Positions 1 to 10,495 of a stretch of DNA of 16,859 bases are shown here, one piece after another. The position numbers were made by a program, and so were the translations under genes. Position 1 is the first letter of the stretch, and every line of letters starts with the position of its first letter. The stretch spans positions 1 to 16,859 of the forward strand of contig JBEHYF010000122.1 of NCBI GenBank assembly GCA_048498315.1. The letters run 5' to 3'. This stretch comes from Actinoallomurus sp048498315 (GTDB lineage Bacteria; Actinomycetota; Actinomycetes; Streptosporangiales; Streptosporangiaceae). Below the pieces are notes generated by a model. That model had not been told where the DNA came from. It did not search any database and was given only the letters and a program-made list of their open reading frames with translations.

Positions 1-1209
1 CAAGAAGGAGTAGGCAAGCGCCTCTTTGTGGCAGACCCCCACCTCGACCTCGGCCCCGTCGCGGGCGAGGATCACGGCGGCGTTGTCGGGCGCGCCGAAG
101 GTCAGCCGCTCCCCCACCTCGTTGACGACCAGCAGGTCACACCCCTTGCGGGCGAGCTTCTCGCGGCCGTGCCGCAGCACGTCGTGGGTTTCGGCGGCGA
201 ACCCGACGACCACCTGCCCGGGGCGGCGCGCGGCGGCCAGTTCGGCCAGCACGTCGGGGTTCTTGACGAGGCGGATCGGCTCCGGCTCGGCGTCGTCCGT
301 TTTCTTGATCTTCACGTCGCGGTAGCCGGCCGGCCGGAAGTCGGCCACCGCCGCGGCCATCACGACGGCGTCGGCGTCGCCGGCCGCCTTCAGCACCGCC
401 TCGCGCAGTTCGAGCGCCGAGCACACGCGGACGACCTGCGCGCCGGCCGGCTCGGGCAGCGCGACGTTGGCCGAGACCAGCGTCACGCGGGCACCCCGGG
501 CCAGCGCGGTACGGGCCAGCGCGTAGCCCTGCAGCCCGGACGAGCGGTTGCCGATGAAGCGGACCGGGTCGATGGCCTCGCGGGTGCCGCCGGCCGAGAC
601 GACCAGGTGGCGGCCGGCGAGGTCGGCGGACGCGGCGCCACGCGCCAGCACGAGGCGGGCGGCGTCGAACAGCGCGTCGGGGTCGGGCAGCCGGCCCTTG
701 CCCGAATCGGCGCCGGTGAGGCGGCCGACGGCGGGCTCGATGACGACACAGCCGCGCTCCCGGAGTGTCGCGACGTTGGCCCGGGTCGCCGGATGCTCCC
801 ACATCTCGGTGTGCATCGCGGGCGCGAAGACCACCGGACAGCGCGCGGTCAGCAGCGTGTTGGTGAGCAGATCGTCGGCCAGGCCGTGCGCGGCACGGGC
901 CAGCAGGTCGGCCGTTGCCGGCGCGACGAACACGAGGTCGGCGTCCTGGCCAAGACGCACGTGCGGCACCTCGGCGACGCCGGACCACACCTCGGTGGTC
1001 ACCGGCTCACCGGACAGCGCCGCCCACGTGGGCTCCCCCACGAAACGCAGCGCGTCCCGCGTGGGGATCACGCGTACCCGGTGGCCGGACTCGGTCAGCC
1101 GCCGCAGCAGCTCGCAGACCTTGTAGGCGGCGATACCGCCGCCGACCCCCAGGATCACCCGGGGACGCCCGCCGGACACTGGCGGCCCGGGCGGCACCGG
1201 CTCTGTCAC
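1..1209 (-). CDS. coaBC: Bifunctional phosphopantothenoylcysteine decarboxylase / phosphopantothenate-cysteine ligase (CoaBC), 3' end cut by the window
   Basis: CoaBC makes 4'-phosphopantetheine for coenzyme A in two steps: the CoaB half ligates cysteine to phosphopantothenate using CTP, and the flavin-dependent CoaC half decarboxylates the product. 403 codons are visible, close to the usual full length, so only the last residues and stop are missing. The CoaC half shows the FMN-binding GGGIAAYK (residues 23-30), a candidate catalytic His83 (PHVRL) and PAMHTEMW (130-137). The CoaB half shows SAGGTREAIDPVRFIGNRSSG (205-225), AAAVADF (285-291) and the KIKK motif (300-303) that carries an essential lysine in the family. 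The residue after NRSSG is Leu; many homologues have Lys there (from memory). GTG at 1209 is chosen because GAAGGA lies 8 nt upstream; an in-frame GTG at 1215 would have only 2 nt spacing. It is the last visible gene of the mihf-gmk-rpoZ-coaBC run. Confidence 0.96.
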   Translation of the reverse strand, partial: MTEPVPPGPPVSGGRPRVILGVGGGIAAYKVCELLRRLTESGHRVRVIPTRDALRFVGEPTWAALSGEPVTTEVWSGVAEVPHVRLGQDADLVFVAPATADLLARAAHGLADDLLTNTLLTARCPVVFAPAMHTEMWEHPATRANVATLRERGCVVIEPAVGRLTGADSGKGRLPDPDALFDAARLVLARGAASADLAGRHLVVSAGGTREAIDPVRFIGNRSSGLQGYALARTALARGARVTLVSANVALPEPAGAQVVRVCSALELREAVLKAAGDADAVVMAAAVADFRPAGYRDVKIKKTDDAEPEPIRLVKNPDVLAELAAARRPGQVVVGFAAETHDVLRHGREKLARKGCDLLVVNEVGERLTFGAPDNAAVILARDGAEVEVGVCHKEALAYSFL

Positions 1210-1234
1210 CGTCACATTCCTTCAGGAGGAGGCA

Positions 1235-1255
1235 CCGGCGGGCGGGACCCGCCGG
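1235..1255. other. Hairpin between rpoZ and coaBC
   Basis: A perfect 8-bp inverted repeat (CCGGCGGG / CCCGCCGG) with a 5-nt loop sits in the 77-nt gap between the rpoZ stop and the coaBC start. It has no T tract on either strand, so it is more likely an RNA-stability or partial-termination element inside the operon than a full terminator. The role is inferred; only the repeat is seen. Confidence 0.45.
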
Positions 1256-1286
1256 GCCGGCCGCCGTGCGATGGCCGCAGGACGGC

Positions 1287-1556
1287 TCAAGCCGCGCCCT
1301 CGACGGTCTCGGCGCTGAGCAGTCCCTCGCGGATCTCGCGCAGCGCGATGGACAGCGGCTTCTCCTGGACCTGCGTCTCCACGAGCGGGCCGACGTACTC
1401 GAGCAGGCCCTCGCCGAGCTGGGCGTAGTAGGCGTTGATCTGGCGGGCACGCTTCGCCCCCATGATCACGAGGCTGTACTTGCTGTCGACGATCTTCAGC
1501 AGGTCGTCGATCGGCGGGTTGGTGATGCCTTCGGCACCAGGGGCATTCGATGCCAC
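1287..1556 (-). CDS. rpoZ: DNA-directed RNA polymerase omega subunit
   Basis: Omega is the small RNA polymerase subunit that binds beta-prime and helps assemble the core enzyme. The 89-residue product matches the actinobacterial omega length. It has the typical N-terminal stretch NPPIDDLLKIVDSKYSLVIMGAKRARQIN (residues 13-37), the region that contacts beta-prime, and the LGEGLLEYVGPLVE segment (47-60) common in actinobacteria. The start is GTG at 1556 with GGAAGG 7 nt upstream; the AGGA next to the codon is too close to serve. It begins 14 nt after the gmk stop and precedes coaBC, the standard order in this phylum, so it is probably co-transcribed from the mihf promoter. Confidence 0.97.
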   Translation of the reverse strand: MASNAPGAEGITNPPIDDLLKIVDSKYSLVIMGAKRARQINAYYAQLGEGLLEYVGPLVETQVQEKPLSIALREIREGLLSAETVEGAA

Positions 1557-1570
1557 TCCTGCGCCTTCCG

Positions 1571-2206
1571 CTAGTCGGAGTTCTCTGGTGGGTGGACAGC
1601 CATCAAGGCTAGCAGCTCATCGCATACGTCCTGGACGGACGTGTTCACCAGCGTGACGTCGAACTCCTTCTCGGCGGCCAGTTCCTCGCGGGCCGCGTCG
1701 AGGCGGCGTTCGACGACCTCCGGCGGCTCGGTGCCCCTGCCGGTGAGCCGGCGCACGAGCTCGTCCCACGACGGCGGTGCGAGGAACACCAGCAGCGCCT
1801 CGGGCATACGGGCGCGCACCTGGCGTGCGCCCTGCAGGTCGATCTCCAGCAGAGCCGGCACGCCGGCGGCGAGATGCTCCAGCACCGCGCGGCGCGGCGT
1901 GCCGTACCGGTTGCCCGCGAACTCCGCCCATTCGAGCAGCTCGCCCTCCTCGACGAGACGATCGAACTCGGCGTCGTCGACGAAGAAGTAGTGCGTGCCG
2001 TGGACCTCGCCGGGGCGGGGTGCACGGGTGGTCACCGAGACCGACAGCCACACCTCGGGGTGGGCACGCCGGATCTCGGCGACGACCGTACTCTTGCCGA
2101 CGCCGGACGGCCCGGACAGGACCGTCAGGCGCCTGGGCGGGATGGAGCCGCCCGCCGGGGGTACGGCGGAATCGGCCGCGGCGGTCCGCCCGCCGCGCCC
2201 GCCCAT
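1571..2206 (-). CDS. gmk: Guanylate kinase
   Basis: Guanylate kinase phosphorylates GMP to GDP with ATP in the cytoplasm, the step that feeds GTP, dGTP and nucleotide second messengers. The Walker A loop GPSGVGKST lies at residues 32-40 counted from ATG 2206. It is followed by the GMP-binding segment SVSVTTRAPRPGE (55-67), the conserved Tyr of HYFFV (72-76), EWAEF (92-96) and GNRYGT (98-103), and then the lid region. The start is uncertain. ATG 2206 gives a clean 10-nt gap after mihf but has no clear ribosome-binding site. An upstream in-frame GTG at 2245 would give 224 residues and a 29-nt overlap with mihf. The residues ahead of the P-loop are Gly/Ala/Pro-rich and unlikely to be catalytic. 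rpoZ follows after 14 nt. Confidence 0.95.
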   Translation of the reverse strand: MGGRGGRTAAADSAVPPAGGSIPPRRLTVLSGPSGVGKSTVVAEIRRAHPEVWLSVSVTTRAPRPGEVHGTHYFFVDDAEFDRLVEEGELLEWAEFAGNRYGTPRRAVLEHLAAGVPALLEIDLQGARQVRARMPEALLVFLAPPSWDELVRRLTGRGTEPPEVVERRLDAAREELAAEKEFDVTLVNTSVQDVCDELLALMAVHPPENSD

Positions 2207-2216
2207 GGCGAGTCGA

Positions 2217-2543
2217 TCAGCGATTTCCACCGCCGCCGAACTCACGCTCCAGAGCGGCGCGCTGGTTGGCGCCGAGACCCCGCACGCGGCGGGACTCGGC
2301 GATTCCGAGCCGCTCCATGATCTGCTTGGCGCGGACCTTGCCGACGCCAGGCAGGGATTCCAGGAGAGCCGAGACCTTCATCTTGCCGATGACGTCGTCG
2401 GCCTGCCCATCCTTCAGAACCTCAGCGAGGGAGGTACCCCCGTGCTTGAGCCGGTCTTTGACCTCGGCACGCTCTTTGCGAGCCTTTGCAGCCTTCTCCA
2501 GGGCTGCGGCGCGCTGTTCAGGGGTTAGGGGCGGAAGCGCCAC
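2217..2543 (-). CDS. mihf: Actinobacterial integration host factor (mIHF/sIHF)
   Basis: This is a small nucleoid-associated DNA-binding protein of the actinobacteria-specific IHF family, unrelated to E. coli IHF. It was first found as a host factor for mycobacteriophage L5 integration, and in Streptomyces it shapes the nucleoid and affects development. The 108-residue length fits. A basic N-terminal helix (residues 10-34) is followed by the helix-two-turns-helix core with LPGVGKVRAKQIMERLGI (64-81), whose LPGVGK turn contacts the DNA backbone, and then RRVRGLG (85-91). The start is GTG 2543, with GAGGTGA 6 nt upstream. It is the first gene of the mihf-gmk-rpoZ-coaBC run and lies downstream of the pyr operon, the same position as in Streptomyces. 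Confidence 0.96.
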   Translation of the reverse strand: MALPPLTPEQRAAALEKAAKARKERAEVKDRLKHGGTSLAEVLKDGQADDVIGKMKVSALLESLPGVGKVRAKQIMERLGIAESRRVRGLGANQRAALEREFGGGGNR

Positions 2544-2589
2544 GCCGGGTCACCTCGTGTTTCCACTCGATTGAGTCGGACGGCTTGGG

Positions 2590-2619
2590 AACCTAGCGAG
2601 TTCAGGGCCCATAAAGCAA
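2590..2619 (-). promoter_or_regulatory. Candidate housekeeping-sigma promoter for mihf-gmk-rpoZ-coaBC
   Basis: On the minus strand, -35 TTGCTT (2619-2614) and -10 TAGGTT (2595-2590) are separated by 18 nt. The -10 matches the actinobacterial TAGRNT consensus exactly; the -35 is moderate. The predicted start is near 2583, giving a leader of about 40 nt to the mihf GTG. Another TATA-like element (TCTATA, around 2630) lies further upstream and could be a second start. Confidence 0.55.
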
Positions 2620-2851
2620 CGTGAAAGCCCGTATAGACCGTCATTAAGTTGCAGGTGTCACTCTGAGCGATGCCCGGAACACGCACAGTACCGAATGTGG
2701 GTGGTTCTTACACCCTGAACCGTACGACGGCCTGGAGTTTCTTGCGAGGCGGAAATCGGTCAGTCAAGGCATCCGGTCGGACGCCGGATCGCCGCTCCGG
2801 TCTCGGCGCTCCCGTCGCCCCGCGGAACCCCGCCCGGACGCCCTCCCGCCG

Positions 2852-2905
2852 CCCCGCACGTGCGACCCCGTGAGTGCGGGGCCGGTAATGCCGGCGCGTG
2901 CGGGG
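2852..2905. other. Nested inverted repeats with three-way-junction potential
   Basis: A perfect 9-bp outer stem (CCCCGCACG at 2852-2860, CGTGCGGGG at 2897-2905) encloses two adjacent hairpins: CCCCG/CGGGG (2866-2870 with 2877-2881) and GCCGG/CCGGC (2881-2885 with 2891-2895), which share one base. It lies in the non-coding interval between mihf and pyrF. No tRNA or other RNA family is recognised. It could be part of the pyr operon termination region, a small RNA or a DNA cruciform. The rest of 2620-2850 shows no convincing gene. Confidence 0.4.
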
Positions 2906-2933
2906 CTCAGGGACGGGCCGCCGAAGGGGGCCT

Positions 2934-2969
2934 GCCTGTGCGGCAGTGGCCCGTACGCGCCACACAGGC
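2934..2969 (-). terminator. Hairpin downstream of pyrF, probable pyr operon terminator
   Basis: A two-part stem, GCCTGT/ACAGGC (2934-2939 with 2964-2969) and GTGGC/GCCAC (2946-2950 with 2959-2963), begins 25 nt past the pyrF stop. There is no U tract, which is common for actinobacterial terminators. The symmetry means it could act on either strand; assignment to the pyr operon is from position. Confidence 0.45.
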
Positions 2970-2994
2970 CCCTACGGCCGTGCATCGGGACGGG

Positions 2995-3699
2995 TCAGGC
3001 GCCCGCCGGCCGCTTGCGGCGCAGCGCCGCGGCGATGCCCGCGGCGGCCGCCCCCGGGTCGGGGGCTCCGGTGATCGGACGGCCGATCACGAGCAGGTCC
3101 GCGCCGGCCTCCAGGGCCTCCTCCGGCGTGGCGACCCGCGCCTGGTCCTGCACGGCCGAGCCGGCGGGCCGTACGCCCGGTGTGATGAGCGTGACGCCCG
3201 GGCCGACCTCCGCGCGGACCGCCGCCACCTCGCGCGGGGAGCACACGAGCGCCTGGGCGCCCGCGCCGACCGCCAGGGCGGCCATACGGCGCACGGCATC
3301 GGGCGCCGGACCCAGGAGACCCACCCCGGCCATGTCGGCCTCTGAGAGCGACGTGAGGACCGTGACAGCGGCGATCTTGGTCTGCGGGGCCGCCTCGACC
3401 GCGGCGCGGATCATCGCGGCCCCGCCGCCGGCGTGCACGGTGAGGAACGCGGGCTTCAGCCGCGCCACCGCGCGCGCGGCGCCGGCCACGGTCGCCGGGA
3501 TGTCGTGCAGCTTCAGGTCGAGGAAGACCTGGACGCCGGTCGCGCCGCGCACGCTCGCGACGACGTCCGGCCCGTACCGCAGGTACAGCTCCAGGCCGAC
3601 CTTGACCGTGCTGACGTGGGGGGTCACCAGCGCGGCCCAGCGCGCGGCGGTCTCCAGATCCGCCGCGTCGAGCGCGACGGCGATGGGGGCGGTGTTCAC
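2995..3699 (-). CDS. pyrF: Orotidine 5'-phosphate decarboxylase (OMP decarboxylase)
   Basis: PyrF decarboxylates OMP to UMP, the last step of de novo pyrimidine synthesis. The 234-residue product is a TIM-barrel of the short (E. coli/B. subtilis-like) group. It shows Asp11 (VALDAAD), Lys33 (KVGLELY), the catalytic charge network D61-x-K63-x-x-D66 (DLKLHD), the phosphate-gripping TPGVRPAGS loop (173-181) and GRP (206-208). Many actinobacteria carry a longer, different PyrF group, so this type is mildly informative about the lineage. The start is GTG 3699, inside a GTGA overlap with the pyrD stop, which indicates translational coupling. A much longer open frame upstream is the out-of-frame shadow of pyrD. 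It is the last gene of the operon. Confidence 0.97.
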   Translation of the reverse strand: MNTAPIAVALDAADLETAARWAALVTPHVSTVKVGLELYLRYGPDVVASVRGATGVQVFLDLKLHDIPATVAGAARAVARLKPAFLTVHAGGGAAMIRAAVEAAPQTKIAAVTVLTSLSEADMAGVGLLGPAPDAVRRMAALAVGAGAQALVCSPREVAAVRAEVGPGVTLITPGVRPAGSAVQDQARVATPEEALEAGADLLVIGRPITGAPDPGAAAAGIAAALRRKRPAGA

Positions 3700-4712
3700 T
3701 GGACGATCTCCTGTTCGATCGGCCCGGTCATGCCGACGTTGGGATCGATGCGCCGGATGAGGGTTCCGGCCGGTTTGTGAGCGAGCCCGACGACGTCGGC
3801 GAGCCGGTCGACGCCGCGCTCCTTCAGCGCCGTGTCGAGTTCCCGCAGCACGCGCAGGCACGCGGACGGGTCGTGCAGGATCGCGGTGCCCACGCCGACG
3901 GCCGAGGCCCCCGCCAGGATGAGCTCCAGCGCGTCCAGGCCGGTCCGGACGCCGCCGACCCCGACGATCGGCACCTCGGGCAGGGCGGCGTGGACCTGGT
4001 AGACGCAGCGCACCGCGACGGGGCGGATGGCCGGGCCGGACAGCCCGCCGGTGACGCCGGAGAGCCGGGGCCGCATGGTGGTCGTGTCGACGGCCATGCC
4101 GTGCAGCGTGTTGATGAGGGTGAGCCCGTCGGCGCCGGCGTCGGCGCACGCCATGGCGACGCCGACGACATCCGTCACGTCGGCCGACAGCTTGGCCAGC
4201 ACGGGGACGTCGCGCGGCGTGCGCGCCCGCACCGCGCGGACCAGCTCCGCGGCGGCCGAGGGGTGCGCGGCGAACATCGAACCGCGGTCCCCCACGTTGG
4301 GGCAGCTGGTGTTGATCTCCACCGCGATGACCGCGGGGGCACCGGCGAGGGCGCTCGCCACCTCGGCGTACTCATCGGTGCTGCCACCGGCGATCGACAC
4401 GATCACGCGGGCACCCTGCCCGGCCAGCCACGGCAGGTCACGGCCGGCGAACGCCTCGACGCCCGGGCCCTGCAGCCCGATCGCACCCAGCACGCCGCTC
4501 GGCGTCTCGGTCAGCCGCGGCGCGGGCCGCCCGGCCCGCGGCAGCGGCGTGATCGACGGCGTGACGAAGGCCCCGAGCTTCGACAGGTCGGCGAAGCGGC
4601 CGAGCTCACGGCCGGTGCCGCCGCAGCCGGCCGCCGTCATGATCGGGTTCGGCAGCACGACGCGGCCGAGCCGGGTCTCCAGGGCGCTGATGGCACTACC
4701 TTCCTTTCTCAT
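3696..4712 (-). CDS. pyrD: Dihydroorotate dehydrogenase, class 1B catalytic subunit
   Basis: PyrD oxidises dihydroorotate to orotate using FMN; class 1B enzymes pass electrons through a PyrK partner to NAD+. Class 1 assignment rests on the catalytic cysteine: Cys137 in INTSCPNV, with Asn134 nearby. Other family features are TAAGCGGTGREL (26-37), Lys174 (VLAKLS), NTLHGMAVD (201-209) and the phosphate-binding GVGGVRTG (251-258) and GVGTAIL (273-279). The 338 residues run slightly longer than usual because of short tails. ATG 4712 has GAGG 7 nt upstream. A second purine-rich AAGGAAGG lies within codons 2-5, 7 nt before an ATC codon, just where homologues begin (SALETRLG). It follows pyrK after 131 bp and overlaps pyrF by 4 nt. 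Confidence 0.95.
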   Translation of the reverse strand: MRKEGSAISALETRLGRVVLPNPIMTAAGCGGTGRELGRFADLSKLGAFVTPSITPLPRAGRPAPRLTETPSGVLGAIGLQGPGVEAFAGRDLPWLAGQGARVIVSIAGGSTDEYAEVASALAGAPAVIAVEINTSCPNVGDRGSMFAAHPSAAAELVRAVRARTPRDVPVLAKLSADVTDVVGVAMACADAGADGLTLINTLHGMAVDTTTMRPRLSGVTGGLSGPAIRPVAVRCVYQVHAALPEVPIVGVGGVRTGLDALELILAGASAVGVGTAILHDPSACLRVLRELDTALKERGVDRLADVVGLAHKPAGTLIRRIDPNVGMTGPIEQEIVQ

Positions 4713-4813
4713 CGGTCACCCTCGGGTCACGCTTGGCGCGCTCGTCCTGTGAGGACTGAGGTGAGACGGCGTGCCCGGGAATGACCGGCGGGACGCCGCC
4801 CCGCACGTCCCCT

Positions 4814-4843
4814 GTCCGCCCGCGGACGGCGCGCACGCGCCGT
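4814..4843. other. Hairpins in the pyrK-pyrD gap
   Basis: Directly after the pyrK stop, ACGGCGCG/CGCGCCGT (4826-4833 with 4836-4843) forms a near-continuous 18-nt palindrome. It is followed on the transcript by GTCCGC/GCGGAC (4814-4819 with 4822-4827, partly overlapping). There is no U tract. This is the only sizeable gap inside the pyr operon, so the hairpins may partly terminate transcription or protect the upstream message; either role is inferred. Confidence 0.4.
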
Positions 4844-5793
4844 TCACGGCGTCTCGCGCCCGCTTCGCACGCCCGGGCGGGTCAACCGGCGCCGGGGGCG
4901 GGGCGGCACGGTGGGCGTCTCCGCGGGCGCGGCCGGGAGGACGGCCCGCGGCGCGCCGAGCGCGTCGAACGGAATGGTGCCGATGTCGTCCCAGCGGACG
5001 CGCTCGCCGCGGAACACCGGGCCCTCGACGCACGAGCGCACCATGTGCGTGACGCCCTCGTCGTCGACCACCGGCAGCACACAGGACATGCACACGCCGG
5101 TGCCGCAGGCCATCGGCTCCTCGACCGCCACCTGGGCCGGGATGCCGTACTCGGCGGCCGTGCGCGCCGCCTCGCGCAGCAGGTCGACCGGGCCGCAGGC
5201 GTATATCACCTCGGCGCGGGTCTCCTCGACGACGCCGGGCAACAGGTCGGCGACGCGGCCGCGGACGCCGAGGGAGCCGTCCTCGGTGGCGATCGCCGTC
5301 GACTCGCCGCTGCGGCGGGCGGCGCGGGCGCCGTAGACGGTGTCGGCGCCAGGGCCGCCGAGGACGAAGTGCGGCGCGCAATCGCGCCGCCACAGGGCCG
5401 CTGCGAGCGGGAACAACGCCGCGCTGGAGTGGCTCTCGCCCGCGAGGACGCACCGCACCGGGTGCCGGGGCAGCGGGAACGGGCGGCCGAGCGGCCCGGC
5501 GACGTCGATGATGTCGCGGGACCGCAGCCCGGCCAGCCACCGCGTGCCAGGGCCGCGCTCGGCGAAGACGATCTCCACCGTGCCGCCGTAGTCGGGCTTG
5601 ACCTCCCGGACGAAGAAGCAGCGGCGCGCCAGCATGCTGGTGCGCTCCCCGCCGACCGCCAGCGCGACGAACTGGCCGGGGCGGAACCGCTCGGCGACAC
5701 CCGGGGCCATGAGCGTCATCGTGTGGAACGCCCCGGTCCGCCGTGTCGTCAGCACCGTCCCCGGCACCTGCACCGGTGCGACCGGCGAGTCGG

Positions 5794-5797
<4 letters not shown>
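4844..5797 (-). CDS. pyrK: Dihydroorotate dehydrogenase electron-transfer subunit (PyrK-like), with an unusual NAD-binding loop
   Basis: PyrK carries FAD and a [2Fe-2S] cluster and links class 1B PyrD to NAD+. The cluster ligands are clear: Cys231, Cys236, Cys239 and Cys256, in the order C-x4-C-x2-C-x16-C. CGP (201-203), typical of the ferredoxin-reductase fold, is kept. Two motifs deviate. The FAD motif usually written RRPxS reads RRCFF (58-62). The pyridine-nucleotide loop, usually GGGxGxAPL, reads AGESHSSAAL (119-128), followed by a normal FPLA. A Pro/Arg-rich tail (about 280-317) makes the protein longer than the roughly 260 residues usual. It is flanked by carB (GTGA overlap, 4 nt) and pyrD (131 bp). 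The start is GTG 5797, with AGGAGG close upstream. It may use NAD+ poorly or accept another electron partner. Confidence 0.9.
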
Positions 5798-9137
<3,340 letters not shown>

Positions 9138-9138
<1 letters not shown>

Positions 9139-9350
9139 CAGCTTCCCTGTCCGGTCACGACCGCGAGGGCCACGAGGGCCAGCACGGTCAGGGCTGCGGC
9201 GACGGTGGTGAGGATGAGGGCGAACGGGGACGGTGGCCGGGCCCGTACGACGTTCTCGTTCGGATCGGCCGGGACGTGGCCGTCGTGGACGTGCTGGTAG
9301 GCGTGCGCCGCCTCGTGCGCGGACGCGTCGCTCGTCGCGTCATCGGTCAT
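9138..9350 (-). CDS. Small His-rich single-pass membrane protein between carA and carB, function unknown
   Basis: I do not recognise this 70-residue protein. The N-terminal part is acidic and His-rich, with His at 12, 16, 20, 22 and 25. A short Arg/Pro segment (36-42) follows, then one hydrophobic stretch of about 23 residues (43-65) that should span the membrane, ending in TGQGS. The reading frame is held by a 4-nt ATGA overlap with the carA stop and a 1-nt TGATG overlap with carB, so translation is very likely coupled to both. This supports a real gene despite its weak ribosome-binding site. The Arg residues before the helix suggest that the N-terminus is cytoplasmic (positive-inside rule). 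The clustered histidines might bind a metal, but no known metal-site family is evident. In Streptomyces a different membrane protein gene (PH-domain type, from memory) lies in this operon, between pyrC and carA. Confidence 0.8.
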
Positions 9351-10495
9351 CGCGTCATCAGCTCGCAGAACCGATCGAACAGGCCGTCGGCGTCATGCGG
9401 GCCGGGGGCGGCCTCGGGGTGGTACTGGACGCTGAACGCCGGCCGGTCGAGCAGCCGCAGGCCCTCGACCACGCCGTCGTTGAGGCCGACGTGGCTGACC
9501 TCGGCGCGGCCGAACGGCGTGTCGAACGTGCCCTCCAGCGGCGCCTCGACCGCGAAGCCGTGGTTGTGGCTCGTGATGTGCACCCGCCCGGTGCCGCGGT
9601 CCTGTACGGGCTGGTTGACGCCGCGGTGCCCGAACCGCAGCTTGTAGGTGGAAAGGCCGAGCGCCCGGCCGAGCATCTGGTTGCCCAGGCAGATGCCGAA
9701 GACCGGTGTGCCGGACTCCAGCACGCCCCGCATCGACTCGACCGCGTAGCCGCAGGCGGCCGGGTCGCCCGGCCCGTTGCTGTAGAACACCCCGTCGGGC
9801 TCCAGCGCCAGGATGTCGTCCGCGGTCGTGGTCGCGGGCAGCACGTGCACCTCGCAGCCGCGCTCGGCCATGCGCCGCGGCGTCATCGCCTTGATGCCCA
9901 GGTCGACCGCCGCCACCCGGTACCGCACCTGCCCCTCGGGCCGCACGACGTACGGCTCGGGGGTGGTGACCTGGCGGGCCAGGTCGGCGCCGACCATGTC
10001 GGGGCTGGCCAGCACCCGCTCCAGCAGCGCCGCGGGGTCGGTCTCGACCGTGCTGACCGCGGCCCGCATCGCGCCGCGCTCGCGCAGGTGCCGGGTGAGC
10101 GCGCGGGTGCCCTCGATCGCGATGCCGACGACACCGTACGCGCGCAGCTCGTCGTCGAGGGAGCGGCGCGCCCGCCAGCTCGACGCGATGCGGGACGGCT
10201 CGCGGACGACGTACCCGGCGACCTGCACCCGGCCGGATTCGGGGTCTTCGTCGTTGACGCCGGTGTTGCCGATGTGCGGCGCGGTCATCGCGACGATCTG
10301 CCGGTGGTACGACGGGTCGGTCAGCGTCTCCTGGTAGCCGGTCATGCCGGTGTTGAAGACCATCTCGCCGAACGCCTCGCCCTCGGCGCCGTACGCGGTG
10401 CCGTGGAAGGTGCGGCCGTCTTCCAGGACGAGCATCGCCGGGGCGGCGGACCGCCCGCCCGCGCGCACGCCGCGGCTCGGGGCGGTACTCCTCAT
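9347..10495 (-). CDS. carA: Carbamoyl-phosphate synthase small (glutamine amidotransferase) subunit
   Basis: CarA hydrolyses glutamine and delivers ammonia to CarB through an internal tunnel. The N-terminal CPSase small-subunit domain (about 20-170) includes GEMVFNTGMTGYQE (43-56) and DPSYHRQIV (60-68). The C-terminal class I amidotransferase domain carries the triad nucleophile Cys269 in FGICLGNQ and His359/Glu361 in YHPEAAPGPHD. The length of 382 residues is normal. ATG 10495 overlaps the pyrC stop by 4 nt and has AAGGA 8 nt upstream. The first 20 residues are a Ser/Arg/Ala-rich extension before the usual start of homology (MLVLEDGRTF, Met21), so a later start is possible. A longer open frame through pyrC is a shadow. 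Confidence 0.97.
   Translation of the reverse strand: MRSTAPSRGVRAGGRSAAPAMLVLEDGRTFHGTAYGAEGEAFGEMVFNTGMTGYQETLTDPSYHRQIVAMTAPHIGNTGVNDEDPESGRVQVAGYVVREPSRIASSWRARRSLDDELRAYGVVGIAIEGTRALTRHLRERGAMRAAVSTVETDPAALLERVLASPDMVGADLARQVTTPEPYVVRPEGQVRYRVAAVDLGIKAMTPRRMAERGCEVHVLPATTTADDILALEPDGVFYSNGPGDPAACGYAVESMRGVLESGTPVFGICLGNQMLGRALGLSTYKLRFGHRGVNQPVQDRGTGRVHITSHNHGFAVEAPLEGTFDTPFGRAEVSHVGLNDGVVEGLRLLDRPAFSVQYHPEAAPGPHDADGLFDRFCELMTR

Noticed and set aside
28..1428. Long plus-strand open frame opposite coaBC and rpoZ
   Set aside because: It has no family resemblance and a His/Gly/Arg-rich composition typical of the antisense frame in high-GC DNA; coaBC and rpoZ on the other strand are clear.
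2670..2873. 67-codon plus-strand ORF between mihf and pyrF
   Set aside because: Arg/Pro-rich, without a ribosome-binding site, running into the inverted-repeat region; no recognisable similarity.
2852..2905. tRNA or known riboswitch
   Set aside because: No anticodon arm, T-arm sequence or CCA-like end, and no riboswitch signature recognised.
4740..4770. Possible second PyrR loop before pyrD (AGUCC...GGAC on the transcript)
   Set aside because: The loop lacks the GNGA bases of the consensus; it is only a small hairpin.
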